The notes: generated by a model from the sequence alone, not told the origin. A stretch of 8,173 nucleotides of DNA from Ruminococcaceae bacterium UBA5408 (GCA_002407645.1 DHNU01000049.1:19582-27754); one strand, 5' to 3'; shown: positions 1-8,173, counted from the stretch's first letter. A program made the numbers and translations.

Positions 1-507
<507 letters not shown>

Positions 508-513
508 TAGAAT

Positions 514-518
514 GGGGT
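514..518 (+). promoter_or_regulatory. weak ribosome binding site of rpoC
   Basis: GGGGT lies 6 bases before the rpoC ATG and is the only Shine-Dalgarno-like stretch in the 17-base rpoB-rpoC gap. It pairs far less well with the 16S 3' end than the AGGAGG-type sites before rpsL, rpsG, fusA and tuf. Translation of rpoC may depend on ribosomes finishing rpoB just upstream (translational coupling). That last point is inference. Confidence 0.4.
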
Positions 519-524
519 TGCAGT

Positions 525-3500
525 ATGGAATTTAATGTTTTTGATTCAATTAAGATAGGACTTGCTTCGCCTGAGAAAATTAGAGAATGGTCCCATGGAG
601 AAGTTAAAAAGCCCGAAACAATTAACTATCGGACCTTAAAGCCCGAACGTGACGGACTGTTTTGTGAACGCATTTTTGGACCCCAAAAGGACTGGGAATG
701 CCATTGTGGCAAATACAAAAGAATTCGTTATAAGGGTAAAATTTGTGAACGTTGTGGTGTTGAAGTAACAAGATCTAAAGTACGCCGTGAACGTATGGGC
801 CACATTGAACTGGCAGCTCCGGTATCTCATATTTGGTATTTTAAAGGCATTCCTTCAAGAATGGGTTTAATTCTTGATATATCACCGAGAATGCTTGAAA
901 AGGTTCTGTATTTTGCGCTTTATATAGTTACAGACCCGGGCGATGTGAGAGAACTACAAAAAAAGCAGTTGCTAAATGAAAAAGAATACCGCGATATGCG
1001 TGAAAAGTATGAAGATGACTTTGAAGCAGGTATGGGAGCGGAATCAATTAAAAAATTACTTGCTGAAATTGATTTGGATCAGGTTTCTGCTGAATTAAAA
1101 GGAGAACTTGAGTCTGCAACAGGTCAAAAGCGTGTCCGTGTTTTAAAAAGACTTGAAGTTGTAGAGGCTTTCCGTCTTTCAGGTAACAGACCGGAATGGA
1201 TGATACTTGATTGTGTTCCGGTAATACCTCCTGATTTACGTCCAATGGTGCAGCTTGACGGTGGCCGTTTTGCAACATCTGACTTAAATGATCTTTATAG
1301 ACGTGTAATTAACAGAAATAATAGACTTAAAAGGCTGTTGGAACTTGGCGCACCGGATATCATAGTAAGAAACGAAAAACGTATGCTTCAGGAAGCTGTT
1401 GACGCATTAATAGACAACGGCCGCCGCGGCAGACCGGTTACAGGCCCTAATAACAGACCTTTGAAATCTCTTTCAGACATGCTGAAAGGTAAACAGGGAC
1501 GTTTCCGTCAGAACCTTTTAGGAAAACGTGTTGACTATTCCGGCCGTTCCGTTATTGTTGTCGGACCTGAATTAAAAATGTACCAATGCGGCCTTCCAAA
1601 GGAAATGGCATTGGAACTATTTAAACCTTTTGTAATGAAACGCCTTGTTGAAACAGGAGCGGCAGGAAATATTAAGGCTGCAAGAAAAGCTGTTGAACGT
1701 GCAAAGCCTGAAGTTTGGGATGCTCTTGAAGTTGTTATTAAAAACCATCCTGTGCTTTTAAATCGTGCTCCTACGCTTCATAGACTTGGCATTCAAGCAT
1801 TTGAACCTGTACTTGTAGAAGGCCGCGCATTAAAACTTCATCCTCTTGCTTGTACTGCATATAATGCTGACTTCGACGGCGACCAAATGGCTGTTCATGT
1901 ACCGCTATCTTCAGAAGCACAGGCAGAAGCTCGTTTCTTGATGCTTGCTGCAGGAAACTTATTGAAACCTTCCGACGGACGTCCTGTTACTGTTCCTACA
2001 CAGGACATGGTACTGGGTTCATATTATCTTACACTTGAAAAGGACGGAGAACCCGGAGAAGGAAAGGTATTTAAAGACTACGAAGAAGCAATAATGGCTT
2101 ATGATGCTAAAATTGTAGGACTTCATGCAAAAATAAAAGTTAGAATGACAGCTGAAGTGGACGGTAAAATGGTTTCTGAAATTATCGACACTACGGTTGG
2201 ACGTATGATATTTAACAGGCCAATTCCTCAAGATTTAGGTTATGTTGACCGTTCTCTTCCGGAGAACAGGTTTAAACTTGAAGTTGATTTCTTAGTAGAC
2301 AAAAAACAGCTTGGAAAAATTATTGAAAAATGTATTAAAATTCATGGTGCTGCGGAAACTGCCGATGTTTTGGATAGCATCAAGTCACAGGGATATAAAT
2401 ATTCTACCCTTAGTGCCATTACAGTTGCTGTTTGTGATGCTACTATTCCTCCTGAGAAAAAGGATATTATCGTGGCAGCTGAAAAGAAGTTGGACGTTGT
2501 ATCCGATCAGTTTAAAATGGGCTTGTTGTCGGATAATGAAAGATACAAGGCAGTATTAAAAACTTGGGCAAAAGCTACAGATGACGTTTCAACTGCACTG
2601 CAGAAAAACCTTGACCGTTACAATCCTATCTTTATGATGGCTGACTCTGGTGCTCGTGGTTCTATGAGTCAGATTCGTCAGCTTGCCGGTATGCGTGGCT
2701 TGATTGCCAATACGTCAGGTAAAACTATTGAAATTCCGATTAAAGCCAACTATCGTGAAGGCCTTAATATTTTGGAATACTTTATTTCTTCTCGTGGTGC
2801 AAGAAAAGGTCTTGCAGATACTGCTCTTAGAACTGCTGACTCTGGTTACCTTACACGTCGTTTGGTTGACGTATCTCAGGACGTTATTATTCGTGAAGAC
2901 GACTGCGGTGCAACGGACGGACTCGAGGTTTACGATATTAAAGAAGGCAAAGAAGCAATTGAATCACTGCATGAACGTCTTTTGGGAAGATACCTTGTCG
3001 AAGACTTTGCTGATGAAAAGACAGGGGAAGTTCTCGTCTCTAAGGATAAATTAATGGATGATAAAGATGCAGATATTATTGTAAGTCACGGAGTTGAACG
3101 CATCAAAATTCGTTCAGTACTCAATTGCTGTTCTAAACATGGTGTTTGTAAGAAATGTTATGGAGCTAACCTTGCCAACGGTCATACAGTTTCTGTCGGT
3201 GAAGCAGTTGGTATTATAGCTGCTCAGTCCATCGGTGAACCCGGTACTCAGTTAACAATGAGAACGTTCCATACCGGTGGTGTCGCAAATGCAGAAGATA
3301 TCACTCAAGGTTTGCCGCGTGTTGAAGAATTGTTTGAATCACGTAAACCTAAACATCTTGCTATTATAAGTGAAATTTCCGGTAAGGTTACTTTTGATGA
3401 AATTAAGAAAAATCGTCATGTTGTAGTTACAGATTCCGAAACCGGCGATTCTAAATCATATCTTATTCCGTTTGGCTCACGTATTACTGTTAATGAAGGA

Positions 3501-4067
3501 CAGATGATCAAAGCCGGTACAAGAATTACAGAGGGTTCAGTTAATCCGCATGACGTTCTTGCAATCATTGGCACTCACGCAGTTCAGGACTATCTGATTG
3601 AAGAAGTTCAGCGTGTTTATCGCATGCAAGGTGTTGATATCAATGATAAGCATATTGAAGTAATTGTTCGCCAAATGATGAAGAAAGTTAAAATTGAAGA
3701 TTCAGGTAATACAACGCTTCTACCGAATTCTCTTGTAGAAAAGAATGACTTCGAATCTGAAAATGAAAATATACGCGAACGTATTAATCAAGGCGAAAAG
3801 GACCTCCAAGAAGCTACAGCTCAGCCGGTTCTTTTAGGTATAACGAAAGCGTCACTTGCTACGGAATCGTTCCTATCCGCTGCATCATTCCAGGAAACCA
3901 CGCGTGTACTAACGGATGCTGCAATAAAGGGTAAAGTTGACCCGCTGCTTGGACTGAAGGAAAATGTTATCATTGGTAAATTGATTCCTGCAGGAACAGG
4001 CATGAAATGTTATACTGATGTTGAAATTAAACCTGAAAATGAAACCTTGACAAATGACGCAGTATAG
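525..4067 (+). CDS. rpoC: RNA polymerase beta' subunit
   Basis: This is the full-length beta' subunit (1180 aa), which carries the catalytic magnesium site of RNA polymerase. Visible landmarks in order: the N-terminal zinc ribbon with C59, C61, C74 and C77; the rudder/clamp region around residues 297-345; the absolutely conserved [12 protein letters not shown] at 447-458, whose D449, D451 and D453 hold the catalytic Mg2+; the SGARGS segment at 708-713; the second zinc site with C794, C868, C875 and C878; and the trigger loop near 903-919 with M912 and H916, which contact the incoming NTP. The trigger loop runs straight into '[15 protein letters not shown]', so the large insertion of E. coli RpoC (1407 aa) is missing. 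The length is close to the roughly 1200 aa usual in Firmicutes. The start ATG gives the family's usual N-terminus ([17 protein letters not shown]). The last codons overlap a consensus promoter described separately. No disrupted motif is seen. Confidence 0.99.
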   Translation: MEFNVFDSIKIGLASPEKIREWSHGEVKKPETINYRTLKPERDGLFCERIFGPQKDWECHCGKYKRIRYKGKICERCGVEVTRSKVRRERMGHIELAAPVSHIWYFKGIPSRMGLILDISPRMLEKVLYFALYIVTDPGDVRELQKKQLLNEKEYRDMREKYEDDFEAGMGAESIKKLLAEIDLDQVSAELKGELESATGQKRVRVLKRLEVVEAFRLSGNRPEWMILDCVPVIPPDLRPMVQLDGGRFATSDLNDLYRRVINRNNRLKRLLELGAPDIIVRNEKRMLQEAVDALIDNGRRGRPVTGPNNRPLKSLSDMLKGKQGRFRQNLLGKRVDYSGRSVIVVGPELKMYQCGLPKEMALELFKPFVMKRLVETGAAGNIKAARKAVERAKPEVWDALEVVIKNHPVLLNRAPTLHRLGIQAFEPVLVEGRALKLHPLACTAYNADFDGDQMAVHVPLSSEAQAEARFLMLAAGNLLKPSDGRPVTVPTQDMVLGSYYLTLEKDGEPGEGKVFKDYEEAIMAYDAKIVGLHAKIKVRMTAEVDGKMVSEIIDTTVGRMIFNRPIPQDLGYVDRSLPENRFKLEVDFLVDKKQLGKIIEKCIKIHGAAETADVLDSIKSQGYKYSTLSAITVAVCDATIPPEKKDIIVAAEKKLDVVSDQFKMGLLSDNERYKAVLKTWAKATDDVSTALQKNLDRYNPIFMMADSGARGSMSQIRQLAGMRGLIANTSGKTIEIPIKANYREGLNILEYFISSRGARKGLADTALRTADSGYLTRRLVDVSQDVIIREDDCGATDGLEVYDIKEGKEAIESLHERLLGRYLVEDFADEKTGEVLVSKDKLMDDKDADIIVSHGVERIKIRSVLNCCSKHGVCKKCYGANLANGHTVSVGEAVGIIAAQSIGEPGTQLTMRTFHTGGVANAEDITQGLPRVEELFESRKPKHLAIISEISGKVTFDEIKKNRHVVVTDSETGDSKSYLIPFGSRITVNEGQMIKAGTRITEGSVNPHDVLAIIGTHAVQDYLIEEVQRVYRMQGVDINDKHIEVIVRQMMKKVKIEDSGNTTLLPNSLVEKNDFESENENIRERINQGEKDLQEATAQPVLLGITKASLATESFLSAASFQETTRVLTDAAIKGKVDPLLGLKENVIIGKLIPAGTGMKCYTDVEIKPENETLTNDAV

Positions 4068-4076
4068 CGTTATAAT
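4047..4076 (+). promoter_or_regulatory. sigma-A promoter at the 3' end of rpoC (perfect hexamers)
   Basis: TTGACA (4047-4052) and TATAAT (4071-4076), both exact matches to the housekeeping consensus, are separated by 18 bases. The -35 box is made from the Leu1175-Thr1176 codons of rpoC, and the -10 box begins four bases after the rpoC stop codon. Transcription would start near 4083, giving a leader of about 150 bases before rpsL, or a short RNA if it ends at the hairpin downstream. A promoter here would let the ribosomal protein and elongation factor genes be expressed at a different level from rpoBC. Promoter function is inferred from sequence match only. Confidence 0.72.
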
Positions 4077-4113
4077 TACAAATTGTGATAGTTTGTTTTA
4101 ATATGTCTAAATA

Positions 4114-4162
4114 TCCAACTCTTGTTCTAAGGTTTTTCCTTAGAACAAGATAGGATTTTATT
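4114..4162 (+). terminator. hairpin with U-tract between rpoC and rpsL: intrinsic terminator or attenuator
   Basis: A perfect 13-bp stem (4120-4132 with 4138-4150) closes a five-base TTTTT loop. After a small internal loop, TCC (4114-4116) can pair with GGA (4153-4155), and TTTTATT follows directly at 4156-4162. This is the geometry of a rho-independent terminator, although the main stem is only moderately G+C rich and the U-tract is broken by one A. It would end rpoBC transcripts. Because it also lies downstream of the consensus promoter at 4047-4076, it could act as an attenuator for the str genes or set the 3' end of a short RNA. No clear U-tract is visible for the opposite direction. Confidence 0.6.
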
Positions 4163-4191
4163 AGATTAATTAGATGTTTGGCGGATATAAT
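4161..4191 (+). promoter_or_regulatory. possible second rpsL promoter (consensus -10 box)
   Basis: TATAAT at 4186-4191 is a perfect -10 box and lies downstream of the hairpin, where a promoter would escape termination. The best -35 candidate, TTAGAT at 4161-4166, is poor (three of six matches) and its spacing is long at 19 bases. There is no TGN extension. The predicted start near 4198 would give a leader of about 36 bases. The region is very AT-rich, so the match could be chance. Confidence 0.35.
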
Positions 4192-4221
4192 ATATTCGTT
4201 TAACATATTAAATTTATTGTG

Positions 4222-4229
4222 AGGAGGTG
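4222..4229 (+). promoter_or_regulatory. ribosome binding site that sets the rpsL start
   Basis: AGGAGGTG is a near-perfect match to the anti-Shine-Dalgarno sequence and ends four bases before ATG at 4234 (six bases from the end of AGGAGG). An upstream in-frame GTG at 4219 would place the binding site inside the coding sequence and add five unconserved residues, so it is not the start. Confidence 0.9.
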
Positions 4230-4233
4230 TATT

Positions 4234-4662
4234 ATGCCAACATTTAACCAGTTAGTCCACACCGGACGAGAAGTTTCTGTATCTAAAGCAAAAGCTCCTG
4301 CTCTTTTGAAAGGTTGGAATTCCAAAAAGCGTATATTTATCAATCAGAATTCCCCACAAAAGCGCGGTGTATGTACTGCAGTAAAGACTGCTACACCTAA
4401 AAAGCCGAACTCAGCTCTTAGAAAAATAGCAAGAGTTAGACTTTCAAATGGAATTGAAGTCAGTGCTTATATTCCTGGTGTAGGTCATAACCTTCAGGAA
4501 CATAGCGTTGTTATGATTCGTGGCGGCCGTGTTAAGGATTTGCCTGGTGTACGTTACCATATTATTCGTGGAACTCTTGATGCTCAAGGTGTTGCACAGC
4601 GTATGCAGGCTCGTTCTAAGTATGGAGCAAAGCGTCCGAAAGCTGGCGCTGCAAAAAAATAA
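4234..4662 (+). CDS. rpsL: 30S ribosomal protein S12
   Basis: S12 (142 aa) sits at the decoding centre of the small ribosomal subunit and helps check codon-anticodon pairing. The start at ATG 4234 gives MPTFNQLV, the family's usual N-terminus. The core motifs are intact: PQKRGVCT (41-48), [11 protein letters not shown] (54-64) and GHNLQEHSV (84-92) with [14 protein letters not shown] (96-109). K57 and K101 match the two lysines (E. coli K43 and K88) whose changes give streptomycin resistance, so this is the sensitive-type sequence. D102 matches the aspartate that RimO methylthiolates in E. coli. The protein is longer than E. coli S12 (124 aa) because of an extra segment near residues 26-40, as in other Firmicutes, and a GAAKK end. 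It is the first gene of the str cluster and follows a 166-base leader region. rpsG begins 150 bases downstream. Confidence 0.99.
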   Translation: MPTFNQLVHTGREVSVSKAKAPALLKGWNSKKRIFINQNSPQKRGVCTAVKTATPKKPNSALRKIARVRLSNGIEVSAYIPGVGHNLQEHSVVMIRGGRVKDLPGVRYHIIRGTLDAQGVAQRMQARSKYGAKRPKAGAAKK

Positions 4663-4690
4663 GGTAATTTAAATTGACAGAAACCTAACG

Positions 4691-4741
4691 GCTGCATGTT
4701 TTTCAACATAAAATGCAGCGGCGTTTTAAATATAGAACGCC
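4691..4741 (+). promoter_or_regulatory. two abutting hairpins in the S12-S7 spacer; possible regulatory RNA structure
   Basis: The first hairpin pairs GCTGCAT (4691-4697) with ATGCAGC (4713-4719). It can be lengthened by GTT (4698-4700) with AAC (4705-4707), leaving a TTTC loop and a five-base bulge. The second begins at the very next base and pairs GGCGTTT (4720-4726) with GAACGCC (4735-4741), including one G-U pair, around an eight-base AT-rich loop. The two helices could stack end to end. Neither is followed by a T-tract, so they are not terminators. In E. coli the S12-S7 spacer is where S7 binds its own mRNA to repress translation. A similar role here is a guess from position, since I cannot show likeness to the S7 site of 16S rRNA. 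Confidence 0.4.
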
Positions 4742-4761
4742 TCTGTATTGGCCACGGGAGT

Positions 4762-4790
4762 TTGTCGCTTTCGAGTACCTATGATATCAT
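4762..4790 (+). promoter_or_regulatory. weak candidate promoter before rpsG
   Basis: TTGTCG (4762-4767) and TATCAT (4785-4790) are 17 bases apart, with a TGA extension before the -10 box. They match the consensus at four and five of six positions. The predicted start near 4797 falls at the edge of the rpsG ribosome binding site, which would give a nearly absent leader. ATGATATCAT (4781-4790) is also a perfect ten-base palindrome, so the -10 likeness may be incidental. Confidence 0.22.
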
Positions 4791-4797
4791 TCTTGTG

Positions 4798-4804
4798 AAG
4801 GAGG
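4798..4804 (+). promoter_or_regulatory. ribosome binding site that sets the rpsG GTG start
   Basis: AAGGAGG ends eight bases before GTG at 4813. The same frame is open upstream to an ATG at 4696, which would add 39 residues with no likeness to S7 and would run through the two spacer hairpins. The strong site and the family length both favour GTG 4813. Confidence 0.9.
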
Positions 4805-4812
4805 GAAGTAAA

Positions 4813-5283
4813 GTGCCAAGAAGAGGCAAAATTGCAAAACGTGATGTTTTGCCAGACCCGCTTTATAATTCAAAACTTGTAACACGTCTTGTTAATAATG
4901 TAATGATCGACGGTAAAAAGGGCACAGCCCAAAAAATCGTATACGGTGCATTCGACATTATTAGTGAAAAAACGGGGAAAGAACCTTTGGAGGTTTTCGA
5001 GCAGGCTATGGAAAATGTTATGCCGTCACTCGAAGTTAAAGCCCGCCGTGTAGGTGGTGCAACATACCAGGTTCCAATGGAGGTTCGCCCTGAAAGAAGA
5101 CAAACATTAGGTTTACGTTGGATGACCAACTACTCAAGGCTCAGGTCTGAAAAGACAATGAGGGAAAGACTTGCCGGTGAAATCCTTGATGCTGTAAATG
5201 GTGCTGGCGGCGCAGCTAAAAAGCGTGATGAGACGCACAAGATGGCTGAAGCCAATAGGGCATTTGCTCATTACAGATGGTAA
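4813..5283 (+). CDS. rpsG: 30S ribosomal protein S7
   Basis: S7 (156 aa) is the primary binding protein that nucleates assembly of the 30S head, contacting the 3' major domain of 16S rRNA near the E-site. The start at GTG gives (M)[19 protein letters not shown] and the usual bacterial length of 156 residues. Conserved blocks are visible throughout: [18 protein letters not shown] (19-36), [20 protein letters not shown] (75-94), LGLRW (100-104) and the C-terminal [16 protein letters not shown]. It is the only gene in the window without an ATG start, a feature also common for rpsG in relatives. It follows rpsL after a structured 150-base spacer and precedes fusA by 69 bases. That arrangement suggests one transcript with separate translational control. 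S7 is an autoregulator of this operon in E. coli; whether it is here is not shown. Confidence 0.98.
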   Translation: MPRRGKIAKRDVLPDPLYNSKLVTRLVNNVMIDGKKGTAQKIVYGAFDIISEKTGKEPLEVFEQAMENVMPSLEVKARRVGGATYQVPMEVRPERRQTLGLRWMTNYSRLRSEKTMRERLAGEILDAVNGAGGAAKKRDETHKMAEANRAFAHYRW

Positions 5284-5352
5284 TCCAACTTTGTTGGTAA
5301 ATTACCTACAAAATGTACAAATTCCGACATTTCACTTTAAGGAGAGAAAACT

Positions 5353-7434
5353 ATGCCAAGGCAGGTATCACTTGAAAAAACCCGTAATATCGGCATAATG
5401 GCTCATATTGACGCGGGTAAAACAACTACTACTGAACGTATCCTATATTATACAGGCGTCAACCATAAAATCGGTGAAACACATGATGGTGCTGCGACTA
5501 TGGACTGGATGGCACAGGAGCAGGAGAGAGGAATTACAATTACCTCTGCTGCTACTACCTGCTTTTGGAAAGGTCATAGAATAAACATCATCGACACCCC
5601 AGGTCACGTCGACTTTACAGTTGAAGTTCAAAGATCACTTCGTGTTCTTGACGGCTCTGTAACAGTTTTCTGTGCTAAGGGCGGCGTTGAGCCTCAGTCT
5701 GAAACCGTTTGGCGTCAGGCTGAAGAGTATCATGTCCCTCGTATGGCTTATGTTAATAAAATGGATATAATGGGCGCGGATTTTTATCGCGTCGTTGCCA
5801 TGATGAAAGATCGCCTTAAATGTAACGCTGTTCCAATTCAGCTTCCTATTGGAGCTGAGGACACATTCAAGGGAATTATTGACCTTGTTGACATGAAAGC
5901 GGACGTTTATTACGATGACATGGGCAAGGACATGAAAGTTGAAGAGATCCCTGAGGATATGCTTGAACTTGCTGAAAAATATCATACTGAGCTTATCGAA
6001 AGTGTTGCAGAACAAAACGATACTCTTATGGAAAAATATCTCAATGGTGAAGAACTTACCAGAGATGAAATTATAGCTACAATAAGAAAAGCTACAATTG
6101 ATAATAAAATGGTTCCGGTAACATGTGGTACTTCTTATAGAAACAAGGGCGTACAAAAGTTGCTGGATGCAATTATTGCCTTTATGCCTGCTCCGACAGA
6201 TGTCGCTGAAATCAGAGGTACTGACCCTGAGACAGGCGAAGAACATGATTGCCATTCATCCGATGATGAACCGTTTGCAGCTCTTGCATTTAAAATTGCT
6301 ACAGACCCATTTGTTGGAAAACTCTGCTTTTTCCGTGTTTATTCCGGTAAGGTTAATGCCGGAGATACAGTTTATAACTCGGTTAAAGATAAACATGAGC
6401 GTTTTGGTCGTATTTTGCAGATGCATGCAAATCACCGTCAAGATTTGGAAACAGTCTATGCTGGCGATATTGCTGCTGCAGTAGGACTTAAAAACACTAC
6501 CACCGGTGATACTCTTTGCGATGAAAAGAATCCATTAATTCTTGAATCAATGGATTTCCCGGATCCTGTTATTGAAGTTGCTATCGAACCAAAGACTAAA
6601 GCGGGTCAAGAAAAGATGGGTATTGCGCTTGCAAAACTCGCTGAAGAAGACCCAACATTTAGAGCTTATACTCAAGAAGAAACCGGTCAAACAATTATTG
6701 CCGGTATGGGTGAGCTGCATTTGGAGATTATTGTAGACAGACTTTTACGCGAATTCCGTGTTGAAGCTAATGTTGGTAAACCACAGGTTTCTTATAAAGA
6801 AACTATTCGTGGTAATGCTGATGTTGACACAAAATATGCTCGTCAGTCCGGCGGTCGTGGTCAGTACGGTCATGTTAAAATCCGTATTGAGCCTAATCCG
6901 GGCAAGGGCTACGAGTTTGTCAATGCAGTTGTCGGCGGTGCTATTCCGAAAGAATATATTCCGGCAGTTGACCAAGGTATTCAGGGAGCTATGCTAACAG
7001 GTGTACTCGCAGGATATCCTGTTATTGATACAAAGGTAACACTCTATGATGGTTCATATCATGAGGTCGACTCTTCTGAAATGGCATTTAAGATTGCCGG
7101 TTCAATGGCATTCAAAGAGGCTATGAGAAAAGCTGATCCGGTAATTTTGGAACCAATCATGAAAGTTACGGCTACAGTACCTGAAGAATATATGGGTGAT
7201 GTAATCGGTGACTTGAACTCTCGCCGTGGCATGATTGGAGGAATGGATGCAATTCCAGGAGCTCAGCAAATTAATGCTAAAGTTCCACTTTCAGAAATGT
7301 TTGGATATGCAACAGACTTGCGTTCCAAAACACAGGGCAGAGGTCAATATGTTATGGAACCTGCTGAATCTGCAGAAGTTCCGAAATCTGTTTCTGAGAA
7401 GATTATTTCCTCTCGAAACAAAAAGTCAGAGTAA
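5353..7434 (+). CDS. fusA: translation elongation factor G
   Basis: EF-G (693 aa) is the GTPase that moves tRNAs and mRNA through the ribosome after each peptide bond and, with ribosome recycling factor, splits spent ribosomes. The GTPase domain shows G1 AHIDAGKT (17-24), switch I ERGITI (58-63), G3 DTPGH (81-85) and G4 NKMD (135-138). The G5 segment reads CGTSYRNKG from C258, where many EF-Gs have CGSAFKNKG, a mild variant I believe occurs in other Clostridia. Domain II begins about residue 300. Domain IV carries GGRGQYGHV (500-508), and H570 in [12 protein letters not shown] is the tip histidine that enters the decoding site. Domain V follows from about 600. The length is standard and the protein is intact. 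AAGGAGAG lies seven bases from the ATG. The short form and the str-operon location mark it as the main housekeeping EF-G, not a ribosome-protection paralogue of the TetM type. Confidence 0.99.
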   Translation: MPRQVSLEKTRNIGIMAHIDAGKTTTTERILYYTGVNHKIGETHDGAATMDWMAQEQERGITITSAATTCFWKGHRINIIDTPGHVDFTVEVQRSLRVLDGSVTVFCAKGGVEPQSETVWRQAEEYHVPRMAYVNKMDIMGADFYRVVAMMKDRLKCNAVPIQLPIGAEDTFKGIIDLVDMKADVYYDDMGKDMKVEEIPEDMLELAEKYHTELIESVAEQNDTLMEKYLNGEELTRDEIIATIRKATIDNKMVPVTCGTSYRNKGVQKLLDAIIAFMPAPTDVAEIRGTDPETGEEHDCHSSDDEPFAALAFKIATDPFVGKLCFFRVYSGKVNAGDTVYNSVKDKHERFGRILQMHANHRQDLETVYAGDIAAAVGLKNTTTGDTLCDEKNPLILESMDFPDPVIEVAIEPKTKAGQEKMGIALAKLAEEDPTFRAYTQEETGQTIIAGMGELHLEIIVDRLLREFRVEANVGKPQVSYKETIRGNADVDTKYARQSGGRGQYGHVKIRIEPNPGKGYEFVNAVVGGAIPKEYIPAVDQGIQGAMLTGVLAGYPVIDTKVTLYDGSYHEVDSSEMAFKIAGSMAFKEAMRKADPVILEPIMKVTATVPEEYMGDVIGDLNSRRGMIGGMDAIPGAQQINAKVPLSEMFGYATDLRSKTQGRGQYVMEPAESAEVPKSVSEKIISSRNKKSE

Positions 7435-7448
7435 GATGTAAAATTTAC

Positions 7449-7476
7449 TTGATTTTTTATAATGTTATGTTAAAAT
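7449..7476 (+). promoter_or_regulatory. likely tuf promoter with extended -10
   Basis: TTGATT (7449-7454) and TAAAAT (7471-7476) are 16 bases apart. The -10 box is preceded by TGT (7468-7470), the TGN motif of extended -10 promoters. They match the consensus at four and five of six positions. The start would be near 7483, giving a leader of about 54 bases. A second TATAAT (7458-7463) overlaps the spacer but has no good -35 box. The whole 102-base fusA-tuf gap is strongly AT-rich and contains no convincing terminator, so tuf would also be read from upstream. An extra promoter fits the very high demand for EF-Tu. Confidence 0.45.
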
Positions 7477-7536
7477 GATATGCATAGTTTGAATTATTGA
7501 AAATTTATATATGTGTAAATAAAAGGAGGAATTCCA

Positions 7537-8173
7537 ATGGCAAAAGCAAAATTTGACAGATCTAAACCTCATGTAAACATTGGTACTATTGGTCACGTTG
7601 ACCATGGTAAAACTACTTTAACCGCTGCTATTACAAAAGTTCTCAACTTGGGTGGTTCAGCTGACTTTGTTGATTATGCAAATATCGATAAGGCTCCTGA
7701 AGAGAGAGAACGTGGAATCACAATTAATACATCTCACGTTGAGTATCAGACTGAAAAACGTCACTATGCTCACGTTGACTGCCCTGGCCATGCTGACTAT
7801 GTTAAGAACATGATTACAGGTGCTGCTCAGATGGACGGTGCAATCCTTGTTGTTTCTTCTGCAGATGGTCCGATGCCTCAGACAAGAGAGCACATTCTGC
7901 TTTCGCGTCAGGTTGGCGTACCTTACATTGTAGTATTCATGAACAAAGTTGACCAAGTTGACGATCCTGAGTTGCTTGACCTTGTCGAGATGGAAATTCG
8001 TGACCTTCTTAATGAGTATGGTTTCCCGGGTGATGATACTCCTATTATCCGCGGTTCTGCACTTAAGGCTCTTGAATGCACTTCTACAGATGAAAATGCA
8101 CCTGAGTATCAGTGTGTTAAAGAATTGATGGATGCTGTTGATGATTTCATTCCTACACCAGATCGTAAGTCAG
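7537..8173 (+). CDS. tuf: translation elongation factor Tu, N-terminal part (3' end outside window)
   Basis: EF-Tu delivers aminoacyl-tRNA to the ribosomal A site as a GTP-bound ternary complex. The window shows 212 codons of roughly 400, ending with the GTPase domain. All nucleotide-binding motifs are present: GHVDHGKT (19-26), RGITI with T62 (59-63), DCPGH with the catalytic H85 (81-85), NKVD (136-139) and GSAL (173-176). AGGAGG (7524-7529) lies seven bases before the ATG, and [20 protein letters not shown] is the usual N-terminus. The frame stays open to the window edge, with no stop because the gene is cut by the window. The place directly after fusA marks this as the str-operon copy (tufA in two-copy genomes). 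A second tuf copy elsewhere cannot be judged. Codon choice is typical of a highly expressed gene, rich in GTT, GGT and CTT. Confidence 0.99.
   Translation, partial: MAKAKFDRSKPHVNIGTIGHVDHGKTTLTAAITKVLNLGGSADFVDYANIDKAPEERERGITINTSHVEYQTEKRHYAHVDCPGHADYVKNMITGAAQMDGAILVVSSADGPMPQTREHILLSRQVGVPYIVVFMNKVDQVDDPELLDLVEMEIRDLLNEYGFPGDDTPIIRGSALKALECTSTDENAPEYQCVKELMDAVDDFIPTPDRKS

Larger units (their letters stand above)
4097..4212 (+). repeat. long-range inverted repeat in the rpsL leader
   Basis: TTTAATATGT (4097-4106) is the exact reverse complement of ACATATTAAA (4203-4212). In RNA the pair would form a 10-bp closing helix around the internal hairpin (4120-4150) and would end ten bases before the rpsL Shine-Dalgarno sequence. 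The arms are almost entirely A and U, so stability would be low and a chance match in AT-rich DNA is possible. A second pair, ATATCC (4111-4116) with GGATAT (4183-4188), nests inside it but competes with the ATCC/GGAT base of the internal hairpin. Confidence 0.35.

Noticed and set aside
2704..3054. 116-codon open frame on the plus strand, out of frame with rpoC
   Set aside because: It overlaps conserved rpoC sequence in another frame and shows Leu/Val-rich shadow composition.
4219..4233. Upstream GTG start for rpsL adding five residues
   Set aside because: The Shine-Dalgarno sequence would be inside the coding region; ATG 4234 gives the family N-terminus.
4674..4679. Perfect TTGACA after the rpsL stop codon
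   Set aside because: No -10 box is found at 15 to 19 bases downstream (the sequence there is TGTTTT-like), so it is not called a promoter.
4696..4812. In-frame 39-codon upstream extension of rpsG from an ATG
   Set aside because: It shows no likeness to S7, runs through the spacer hairpins, and leaves the strong AAGGAGG before GTG 4813 unexplained. S7 from GTG has the standard 156 residues.
5285..5297. Small inverted repeat CCAAC-TTT-GTTGG just after rpsG
   Set aside because: A five-base stem with a three-base loop and no T-tract is too short to be called a terminator and could be chance.
5635..6255. 206-codon open frame on the minus strand
   Set aside because: It lies wholly inside fusA on the other strand, has Cys/Phe/His-rich shadow composition and no recognisable domain or start context. 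It is a product of fusA codon bias.
6125..6484. 119-codon open frame on the plus strand, out of frame with fusA
   Set aside because: It is a frame shadow inside fusA with no credible start site or domain.
7437..7447. GTAAA-A-TTTAC followed by a T-run after fusA, terminator-like
   Set aside because: The five-base A/T stem has a one-base loop, which cannot form a real hairpin. The T-run more likely belongs to the tuf promoter region.
7657..7956. 99-codon open frame on the minus strand
   Set aside because: It is antisense to the conserved GTPase domain of tuf, with no family likeness or ribosome binding site seen.

Overview
This window holds the junction of the rpoBC and str operons of a low-G+C, Gram-positive-type bacterium. 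The order is rpoB (3' end) - rpoC - rpsL - rpsG - fusA - tuf (5' part), all on the + strand. The DNA is AT-rich, and four of the five start sites seen have strong AGGAGG-type Shine-Dalgarno sequences. RpoC is of the short form (1180 aa, no large trigger-loop insertion). S12 carries the extra N-terminal segment usual in Firmicutes and the wording '[15 protein letters not shown]', which I associate with Clostridia. A class Clostridia organism, possibly of the Oscillospiraceae/Lachnospiraceae sphere, is the best guess. The family is inference from remembered sequences, not from a search.

Layout: 1-507 is the RpoB C-terminus with a long acidic tail. 525-4067 is complete rpoC. 4068-4233 is a gene-free spacer of 166 bases, and the L7Ae-like gene (ybxF/rplGB type) that sits here in Bacillus and many relatives is absent. 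The spacer instead holds a perfect-consensus sigma-A promoter that begins inside the last codons of rpoC, a 13-bp hairpin with a terminator-like U-tract, a second TATAAT box, and a long-range 10-bp complementarity just above the rpsL ribosome binding site. 4234-4662 is rpsL. 4663-4812 is a 150-base spacer with two abutting hairpins, at the position where E. coli has its S7 repressor site. 4813-5283 is rpsG (GTG start). 5353-7434 is fusA. 7435-7536 is a spacer with a likely tuf promoter. 7537 to the end is the first 212 codons of tuf.

Together the genes make the two largest RNA polymerase subunits, two small-subunit ribosomal proteins and the two elongation factors that deliver aminoacyl-tRNA and translocate the ribosome. 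All coding sequences look intact and conventional. There is no mobile element, CRISPR array, tRNA, rRNA or foreign gene. I see no new protein system. What merits a second look is regulatory: the leader between rpoC and rpsL, the S12-S7 spacer structure, and the internal promoters that may uncouple rpsL-rpsG-fusA and tuf from rpoBC.
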